Assembly (NCBI GenBank): GCA_963930655.1
Contig: OZ005605.1
Location: 10,671,501-10,735,500, forward strand
Source: Myrica gale
Lineage: Eukaryota; Streptophyta; Magnoliopsida; Fagales; Myricaceae
Length of the DNA stretch: 64,000 bases
Direction of reading: 5' to 3'
Below are positions 55,900-64,000 of the stretch, piece by piece (positions within the stretch are counted from its first letter, which is position 1; each line of letters begins with the position of its first letter). Below the pieces are notes generated by a model, which saw only the letters and a program-made list of their open reading frames with translations, had not been told where the DNA came from and searched no databases. The position numbers and the translations under genes were made by a program.

Positions 55900-57900
55900 T
55901 GTGAGGGTTAAATCGAAAGTCTATGTAGGAACCTAAGAGGGCGGTGAATTGAGTTTTAATGAGATTAAAACTTTTTCAAAGAGATTGAAACAAAACCACA
56001 ACAAACCACAAGAACAACAATCAAAAGTATGAGAATAATATAAGGAGATAAGAGTTGGAGAGAAGACATCGTAATTTTAGGTTGTTCGGACAAACACTTG
56101 TCTACGTCAATCCCAAGGCTATTGACTTCCTTGGGCTTTCTTCACTATCTTTCAAATAGCAAGTACACCTTAGCTTCGTGGGTGCTAAGGAACCTCCACA
56201 ATGCGTTTTTCGAGCTCACGCTTCAACTCTCTTCACAAATCCCAAAACCTAGAAATTTCTTCTACTCTCAAGAGTAGGACCCAGAGTTTACCCAACACTC
56301 AGGAAGTTTAAATTGAATGGGTACAAAGTGAAATATCTATTTCATTCCAAAACCTTTTTAAGCACCTATAACATGAGAAATTGATTCTATCAACTTGTGT
56401 AAAGGAGTTCAAGTGCATTTAGAGGAATTTTGGTGAGATAAACTTAATCCTTTTGAAAATACAACTTGGATAAAGTGGATTGACAATATAAATCTAAAAG
56501 CCTTCAAAACTTATAATATTTTGTTATCATCAAAATCATTTATGGATTGTTTGCAAAACAACCTTGGGCTAACAATCTCCCCCTTTTTGATGATGACAAA
56601 ACCATGTTAAAAACGACAATTTGCTAATAAATAGAAAAGCTCCCCCTGAGAATAAGTAGGTGTTTTTCATGACGTTGTTAGGAAAAAGGACTAAGATTTT
56701 ACAAAATTTTTGCAAGAGTTTCTTTTGTAAATGGAGGTTTCCCAAAATTTAAGAACAAAAAAGAACACTTCTATATCTTCCTCCAAACTTCCCAAAGTTC
56801 AAATTTACCATTCAGAGCACAATACTTCATATAGTGAGGATTTGAGAGTTAGAAATAGATAAGCACTGCTTAAATCCTTATAGATACAAAAAAAAATCAA
56901 CAGATATAGCAAAATCAAATGATTCATTTGATACACATTAAATATTCAGAAATAATCATTAGAGAAAAAGATATGTCAAATGTTCAGCCCAAAGCAACAA
57001 TACTTACAAAATGTATACAAGATAAGTACACAAAAGAAATGTCCTCTAAGTGAGCTAGGAAGTCAGTGACATAACATTAAACTTCTCCCCCTTTGGCATC
57101 ATAAAAAAGTAAGGGACAAGGTGAAAGGTAGGAGGCTATGGAAATAGTCAAGCATGAAGATTATGGAGAATCAAAGGGAGGAGGAGGATGATCAACATCA
57201 AATTTCTTCATCAGATTTCACGACGTGCTTAAATATTTCAGATGTAGAGGCAAATTCATCCACTGACTTTTGAATCACATTGCTGGCCACATGGATGCTG
57301 TTGCTGACTTGATGCTTAAACTCCTCATATCCTTAGAGAGAATCCCAAGATGTTCAGTGTGATCAGCAAGTATCTTCTTGATGTCTTCAAACCTGGTCTT
57401 CATACAGGTGGCCAAATCCTCCATATTCTTCCCCAATTTCTCCTGTTCTTTATTTATCTCATCCATGGAGACTTCAAGGGAGTTTAACCGAGGCTGATGA
57501 GAGCTACTAGGAGCAGCCCTTTGTGAGAAATATCCAAAAGGTGGAGGGGAGACAGAGATAGGGGTATGCTCCTCTATAAGAGTCCTATAAGTGGTTTCAG
57601 CGTCTTTCTCATTTTACTTTCTTCTTCAGACCCGGAACTCTTGTCACCACCTTTCTGAGGCGTCCCACACCCTTCTTCACCATTCACCTTCTATATTTTG
57701 CATAAAACCCTTCAACTTAAGAGTTTTCTAGTTATACTCTTGAGAATCTTTGGGTTTTTCTCTAACTTCCCCAGATACATCAATCTCAAGGGCATGAAAT
57801 AAGTGAGTAAAAAACATCCCATAAAGCAGCCCTAGGGTATGGTTCATACCCTAGTGGCAAAGGATAAAGATCGAAGTGCATTTATTTCAGTATTGTCCAT
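55900..57900 (-). mobile_element. Sirevirus-like (copia) 3' region, decayed
   Basis: Read on the minus strand, 57840-57680 encodes MFFTHLFHALEIDVSGEVRE, and 57466-57275 a 63-codon coiled-coil-like frame, in the manner of the extra 3' ORF of Sireviruses. AAAGGGGGAGAA follows (about 57090) and then AAAAAGGGGGAGAT, a purine tract (56575-56588), directly before a likely LTR start TGTTAGCCC at 56574. The LTR then runs towards about 55900 and contains the AGGGCGGTGAATTGAGTT segment. The assignment is from memory of this family's general features, and boundaries are approximate. Confidence 0.45.
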
Positions 57901-60089
57901 AAATCAACTGTAATTTTATCACTCAAGAAATTTCTAAAGGAGAAAACGTGTCTAACAAACTAGCTTCTCTCCCCGTTCTTATTTATTTATTGTAACAGTA
58001 CTGCTCATATCATGTATAGTATTGGAGGGAATTTTAATGGATTTAGAGTAAAGAAACACAAACTGCAATATTGCTTCCCCCTAAAGCAGTCAACAATATC
58101 CCTTATTTGACTTACTGTGACGAAGATCTATCGCCTTGATTTTGATGCACGAAACAGCAGAAAAGACTAAACACCAAAACATAAACAGGTAATGCAAATT
58201 AGTTATCAAAACAATATGTCAAAATCACAAGAGAGAGACAAGATGAAAGAACACTGATGTTATTGAAGCTTACGTACTTGTTCTTGAATTTAATTTTGGG
58301 GGCTGTTATTTGGCCTATTGTAAGGGATTTTATGATATTACAATGACTTATTAAATTTTAATGTCAAGGATATTTAAAATGCATTTCATTATATCTTATA
58401 GTTGCTGAATTTCTCTAAGCAATTTCATTATATATTAAATTATGATTGTGAATTTTTAGTGCATGTTAATTATCTTATGCCTTCATTAGGTAGGCTTAAT
58501 CTTCATTAGGTGGACTAAATGACCATTTAGTGTGCTAAGCAAGTGACTCACATGAAAGAGAGAAAACCAAAGAAAATAAAAGAAAAACAAAAGAGAGAAA
58601 AGACAAAGCATTAAATTTGCCGCCCATGTCATCCAATGGACATGGGCGATACAAGCAAGGCTGCCCCCACCCTTTTGGACGTGAGTTAGGCTAAATTCAG
58701 CCTTTCCCTTGCACCTTCACGCCACACCCACTTCACACTCACCTCAGTTCACTCATTGGTCACACACACACTTGAGAGCAAGGCCGAAGAGAGCAAGGGG
58801 AAAATTCGTGGAGAAGAAGAGGAAAGGGAAGAAACGAAGAAGAAGAGGAAAGGAGAAGAAAGCTGTGAAGGAGATCAAGAAGGATAACAAAGAAACTAAG
58901 AAGAAACAGAATAAGAAGAAGAAGGAAGAAAAAAAAGGAAAAAAACAACAAGGTAAGATTCGGCCGACTTGGTTGTGAAGTTGTTGTTGGCCAAATGATT
59001 TTTTTGCTGTAAATACTCTTGAATCTTACATGTTATAGATCTGTTGGTTGTGAGGTTGTGATGTTTAGGAAGATTTGTTGATGGAGGAAGGGATGATGGC
59101 CACGATTTTGGCTAAAGTTGAAGGAAGTGATGATTTGGTTTTGATGTTGGATATATTAGCATGCATGTAGGTTGGATGATGGCTGACTCTTGTGACTTGC
59201 TGGATGTAAATTAGTTACTATGAATTCTTGTGATTTGAGGTTGAATATTGATGTTTGAGGCCATTGTTTTGATTAGTTAAAGCTTTGAAAATAAGATTTG
59301 ATATATGGCATAAATGCATGTCCAATTGAAAATGTATATCCTTGATTTTGTTGCTATAATGTTGCTGTGCTAAATCATTGAAATAGGTGTGAAAAAGGTT
59401 GGATTTATATGATATTAGGGTTCAGTCAGTGGCCTAAATCTAGGAGCAAGTGTAATTAGAAAATGCTAATGCAAGAGAGTGTTATGAGAATGGAAGAAAA
59501 GAGATCATAGGAGCCGAATGGTGTTGCTGCCTTAGGTCATAGAATATGTCTTTGGATATGTTTCCTTAAGGGTTGCTTGCTGTTAAGAATGTATGTCGAT
59601 GGCATTGAATAAAACAACAAGCTAATCACCTAGTAACTTGATTACATTTGGTGGTCAGGGAGATAATTGCACTCGGGTTAAGTGAGAGTTGAATTCATGT
59701 TGTTTCCTTTAAGTGAATTGTATGGATCTCGTAAGAAAGTGGAAGATTGTGAATCTGAAAATACTCATTTGGTTCATGTCACCAGGCCTAAAAGTGATAA
59801 GAAGGTCAAGATGGTCACGAGTTGATCATTTAAATGAGGATTAATGTCTATCGATTGTATTTGGAAGAATTGTAGGCATTGGTGTTCATGTGAGCTTGAA
59901 ACTTAGAGATAAGACCATGTAACTTAGGTTAAATCCTATAGGCTCGGCATTGCCCCTATAGCACATCTATTGAGGTTAAATTGATGGAATTTGATAGTCA
60001 TTAGGTCATGCAAAGTATGATGAAAAGTGTGGAACAAGGGAATTGAAATTAGACGTATAATAAGTTGTTGTTTTGACTTGGAATTCTTA

Positions 60090-60298
60090 GGGGGCGTTTG
60101 TTTCCCAATTTTTCCAACCCCCAACATTTCCAAACAATCATAAAATAATACCTCTCTCCTCATTAAATTATAAAATAATATTATACTATTCAATTAAATC
60201 TTCTCTCTCCTCACTTTTCTATAAAATACTATATTTTTTCACAAACCCCAATACCCAAAATTTCCAAAATCCCAATATTTCCACAAACAAACACCCCC
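60090..60298. mobile_element. Tourist-like MITE (PIF/Harbinger type)
   Basis: The 209-bp element starts GGGGGCGTTTGTTT and ends AAACAAACACCCCC, with a TTA duplication on both sides (60087-60089 and 60299-60301). TIRs rich in leading G and a 3-bp TTA target are diagnostic of Tourist MITEs. It interrupts a segment that runs without a break in the related LTRs (near 28870 and 48730). Confidence 0.88.
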
Positions 60299-60642
60299 TT
60301 AGTATGAAATGTTGTTGCTAATCTTCATGGATAGGTCTTGAAATCAATGATTTTGATGGAAAGAATCAATGTAATAAGTTGTATACAAGTTGGACATATA
60401 ATAGTTAAAACAACAACCTTGTTCGAGTTGTTTGATGGATATGTTTATTGTTTTCAAATTTGTTTTTTGCAAGCTGAAGTTTAAAAGAAATCTTAGGTAA
60501 GTGAAGTCATATTTTCAAAGATACGAATTTTGGAAACCGAAAATGTCTGAGTACTTTTGTATGTCTATTTGCTTGTTTTGCCTAAGTAACGTATTTAACT
60601 CGCTTGTAGGCGAAGCACCACTTGAAACTCATGAGGATCAAG

Positions 60643-61351
60643 GTAAATGGAAACTTACATTTTCTGAAAACTAGAATAATACACAGCATGATTACGCATT
60701 ATCAAGCATGACATGACATAAGCATTTGCATGATTTTTTTGAAAGAAGAAGAAATTTTTGTGCAAATGAATACATGAAAATGTTTTTATGACAAGTTAAG
60801 CTAAGGGGCTGAAGAAGGTCGGTACCGTACAAGTAAGATAGGTTCATCCACTCCGAAGGACGAATGCGAGAAGGATAGATGACTCCTAAGGGCACCCATA
60901 CTGAAGGACGAATGCGAGAAGGATGCGTAGTCCCGAGGTATGTGCAACCACACTGAAGGAAGAATGCGAGAAGGTGTGGACCTCCAAGGGTCGTGTCTAG
61001 CCATCAGGCCTGACGCCACTTCAAGGGCTAGCTCGACCAGCTGTTATGTCTCTAAGGGACAAACGGGACAGTTCCAATTGGAATGCACAACCCTGACTTC
61101 AGGTGTTAAATGGAGCGTATGTAGCCCACAATATAAGAAATGATTCTTTTCAAGGACCTAGTGTCATATTTTGTTCAAGTATATGTTTTCAAGAGCAAGT
61201 GCATGTGCATATGCAAACATGAAGCATGCATGCACCTCAAGATTCACGATCATTCACGATTTACAAGTTCATGTTACAACCTCATATTTACAAGTTCATA
61301 TTTCCTTACTGAGTCTTTGGACTCACAAGTTTTTAAATTGTATCATTCCAG
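60643..61351 (+). other. Structured putative intron, old LTR 58258-61669
   Basis: It follows the mini-exon 60610-60642 (TTGTAG| to TCAAG|GTAAATGG) and ends GTATCATTCCAG (61340-61351). The 5' arm is CTAGAATAATAC (60671-60682), so two of twelve pairs are lost in this older copy. Hairpins TCATC/GATGA, CCACAC/GTGTGG and TGAGTCTTTGGACTCA remain. Confidence 0.4.
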
Positions 61352-61969
61352 ATGTTCCAGGTGATAGCAATCCTGAGGACTACTTCTCCAGAGTGGGAAG
61401 ACTCTCCATGTATTTTTTGTGATGTTGGTGACTATTGACCATTGCGATCTGTCACTTAGGAAGTGTTTTGCTTAGGATATGTAATTAAGATGTTACTCAT
61501 TTATTAATGAGGTCATTTTTTTTAAGTTAAAGTTTATGTAGATTCCTTTGGCCCGTCTCTCTCTCAGTAATATTTCCGCTGTTAAGTTATGGTTAAGTTC
61601 GTTGGAGCATTCTTTCGATATTGTTCACGGCTGTCGTTGGCCCTTCGGGATAGCATTCGGGGCGTGACACACTAATTTATTGTGCATTATAACTATCTAA
61701 TTCAAGATTGTACGTCCTCTAGATGCTTTAAATATCATAAGTATCAAATATTGATGGAGTTAGAACACCAATTCGCTATTAACGTCCATGCTTAGTCTGT
61801 TCCCATCAGAACAACTAGCAGAAGTAAAATTCGAGAGCAATCAAAGAATTCCTTCAGAAGAGAACTAGTCTTTGTCTCCTTTCGAGGACAACTAAGAGTT
61901 GTAAGCAAAAATTTCGTAATGCTCTAAAAATCATTTGTCTGAATAATAGTTATTTAGATCTCACATGTT

Positions 61970-62465
61970 TATATTTATTTATTGGGTAATATGATGTGAC
62001 ATAAGATGTTACATAGATATTATTGAGTGACATTGTAGAAAAGACATGCCAATGATTAATGAATTAAAGTTGGGAAGTATGACACTTTGATTCCTTATTC
62101 AATTGATATTTTGTTCTAGACCAAGGTACATATTTATGTACGATAGGTCTACACTCGTTGTGGCTCTACTCAATAGGATGATGAACTTCCTCATTGAGAT
62201 AATGACCTTAAGCAAACTAGTGGGTGCAATGTAAGAATACATATATTGAACGAGATCAAATATGAATACCTTTTATAATTGATCACTGGTGTTGAGAAGG
62301 TATTCGACACAATTGGTTTATTGAGGCAGTATAGGGTTGGACTAGAAAATTGTCCATTGGCCAATGGTATTCTGTGACAATGTTTTTTCGAAATTAATAT
62401 ATATTATATATTTATTTTGGAAATTGTTTTATAAATAATTGATAGTCCAACGAGTTACAGATTGT
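61970..62465 (+). repeat. Dispersed repeat X, copy 2
   Basis: This matches, in reverse orientation, the two halves 18338-18560 and 3830-4209. It is uninterrupted here, so it shows what the other copy looked like before the nested insertions. The element type is unknown. Confidence 0.6.
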
Positions 62466-62719
62466 TAATTGAGAATTATATGAGTTAGAGACTTAATCAA
62501 TGATATGATTCCGGTCCTATTGACTCATGTGCAATATATAGTATGGTGGAAAGATAAATAAATGAATAATTGTTAGCAGAAGAGATTTCACAATTCAATC
62601 TCAAATACTCGAGGGTAAATTGTGATATATTAATAGATATTATCACAAATAGTAGAAGTCTAAAATTCGGAATAAAAGAATATAAGGAAGTTAATGGAAA
62701 AAGAGTTGTTCCATAAGAG

Positions 62720-62775
62720 ATTTTCTGAACCCTAGTTGTGATATAGCATGGGATCACAACTAGGGTTCAGAAAAT
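62720..62775. repeat. Perfect 23-bp inverted repeat with 10-bp loop
   Basis: The arm 62720-62742 (contains CTGAACCCTAGTTGTGAT) is the exact reverse complement of 62753-62775. Pairing stops abruptly at both outer edges. In RNA it would form a stable hairpin. I see no adjacent gene. Confidence 0.9.
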
Positions 62776-64000
62776 GACTATAAGATAGCTTTTTCTAGAC
62801 AGCTGGCCATTATGCCTTTGAAAAACCCTGTGACGGCTATGAGGGGTGGAAAGGAAGGAGGCAGAACATTTCGGCTGCTTAGTATTTCGGTAATATATGG
62901 TGATAAAAGGTAACACAGATCTTTAAGAGCACCTTCACCGCTATCATCTGCTATGAATACAAAACAAATATGATGTATTTGCAGTGAGGGATTAGATCAG
63001 CCATAGACAGTACCCCGAGAGTGCTTTTGTAAACAAAGATTAGTGAGATGCACAAGTATCTAACCACTGAGTGTTCGTTTGTTTGCTTGTAAAACCATTA
63101 TTTTATGTAAAAACAAATTTCATTGAAAATTTCTAAGAATTTTTTCCCCTTTTCAGTACTTGTTATTCTTTTAAAATATTTTTAAGAAAATATTTTTTGA
63201 TGTTGGACACGCTTAATTTTTTTATTTACATAAAAAGGTTTAATTCCCGTACAGGTCCCTGTAGTTTACACTTTCCTCATTTGAAGGTGTTTGCGAAATA
63301 CTTAAAATCAAGTTAAACAAATTTACAAAATTTGTTACAAGCAAACAAACAAACCCTATAATATTTCTGCAAGTAGAGGATGTCGACATTTAAAATCATA
63401 CAACATAACAAAAGATTTTGATAAATTATTGAACCACAAAGAATTGACGACAATAGAACATAACGACTCACTGCTCCTGTTCAAGTATTATTATTTGTCC
63501 CTTTTCAATTGTCTGTACGCAAAAGGAGTCTATTGTCAACAAACCAAAAGTATACTAGGTGACTCAAGAGTTTGTAATTAAGCAACAGAGAAGCAGTTTG
63601 CACGACCGGTTTCTCGTAGTGGATTTTCTGTCTCTTGGTTTTTATCGCCTCCACAAACAACACAATTGAAGACGTTGTAATGTGCCAACTTAGTTGACAA
63701 ACCAATTGGGTTGATGCAAAAAGAAAATAATTAATATTTATAAATCTAAAAACAACCTGTTTACCTTCCATTCAATCGAGCTTAGTACTGTTTTTTTCAC
63801 TTTAAGGATTTCGTACATTTGGGAGTACATAGTTAATTACACTTTGCATCCTGTTCTTTTAATTGTAATACATTTTCACCCACGTAGTCGAATCTTGACT
63901 GTTGGAAAAACTATGCGTTTTCCCTAAAAATTGTTGGCTTTCCTTAGAAAACCATTGATGTTCCCTAAGGTGGTTCACTTCATCTATTGTTGAAAGGTAA
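62776..64000. other. Intergenic, no gene seen
   Basis: AT-rich sequence with no recognisable coding region, RNA gene or transposon terminus. Minus-strand frames of about 88 codons here have no domain. Confidence 0.4.

Larger units (their letters stand above)
58258..61669 (+). mobile_element. Older diverged LTR of the same group (probably solo)
   Basis: The 3' end ATTCGGGGCGTGACA (61669) is typical of the group. The 5' end is degraded: about 58258 the sequence starts to align with the other LTRs (CTTACGTACTTG.., then GGGGCTGTTATTTGGCC). No exact TSD could be shown. Landmarks are the purine tract and donor ACAAG|GTAAG after 58952, mini-exon 60610-60642 and structured segment 60643-61351. A MITE has inserted at 60090-60298. 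Confidence 0.75.

Noticed and set aside
58709-58978. 89-codon Lys/Glu-rich plus-strand frame
   Set aside because: Translation of the purine-rich leader tract of the old LTR, ending at its donor-like site.
58252-61674. Exact TSD for the old LTR (CACTG versus CACTA)
   Set aside because: The 5' end is degraded and the match depends on the chosen boundary, so it is not claimed.
53471-63615. CTCGTAGTG near 63607 as the opposite end of the CACTA element
   Set aside because: The flanking 3-bp duplications do not match and the terminal sequence differs from the 53471 end.

Overview
The window is nuclear DNA of a flowering plant, most likely a eudicot. It has GT-AG introns, one intact plant-length HPPD gene, a fragment of the plastid gene petD inserted in nuclear sequence, and dense nesting of plant transposable elements. 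I could not fix the species.

Layout. 1-1740 is the 3' part of a large LTR. 2320-2573 is a foldback MITE. 3830-18560 is a three-level nest: a dispersed repeat is split at 4209/18333 by a 3.05-kb solo LTR (TSD CATTG), which is itself split at 4329/15399 by a complete 11-kb Ty3/gypsy Tekay-type (chromodomain) retrotransposon (TSD TTATG, intact 1501-codon gag-pol ORF, near-identical 3081-bp LTRs). 18585-20141 is a Mutator-like element with long inverted ends. At 21383-21627 lie two tentative 5' exons of an unrecognised gene, with a possible third exon at 30770-30820. Between them sits a solo LTR (22177-30736, TSD TGTTA) containing another solo LTR (23208-27195, TSD GGAGG). 30840-36050 is a decayed L1-type LINE. 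36406-36537 is a receptor-like-kinase fragment. 37865-39483 (minus) is HPPD, the only complete conventional gene. 39.7-41.5 kb is repeat-derived. At 41907-51812 (minus) the remains of a PIP2-type aquaporin gene are split by a decayed Ty1/copia element. That copia element holds a chloroplast petD fragment, which is split in turn by a 5.1-kb solo LTR (TSD TACGA). 53471 onward is one end of a CACTA transposon. 55.9-57.9 kb is Sirevirus-like, 58258-61669 an older LTR carrying a Tourist-type MITE, and the remainder is repeat or featureless.

The most unusual signal is shared by all the large LTRs ending in GGGGCGTGACA (seven loci, eight LTR copies). Each has a conserved splice-site-like layout: a purine-rich segment ending in a donor, then a 32-59-nt mini-exon between TTGTAG and a GTAAGTG-type donor, then a 0.7-1.0-kb segment ending in CATTCCAG. 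The last 12 nt of that segment are the reverse complement of 12 nt close to its start. Between sub-families this helix changes in a compensatory way. Inside it is a run of short hairpins with a constant purine-rich internal loop and variable but complementary stems. I interpret this as a structured, possibly regulated intron in the retrotransposon leader. It is inferred from sequence only.

Boundaries of old elements, ages and decayed products are approximate. Sequence similarities were judged by eye and no database search was run.
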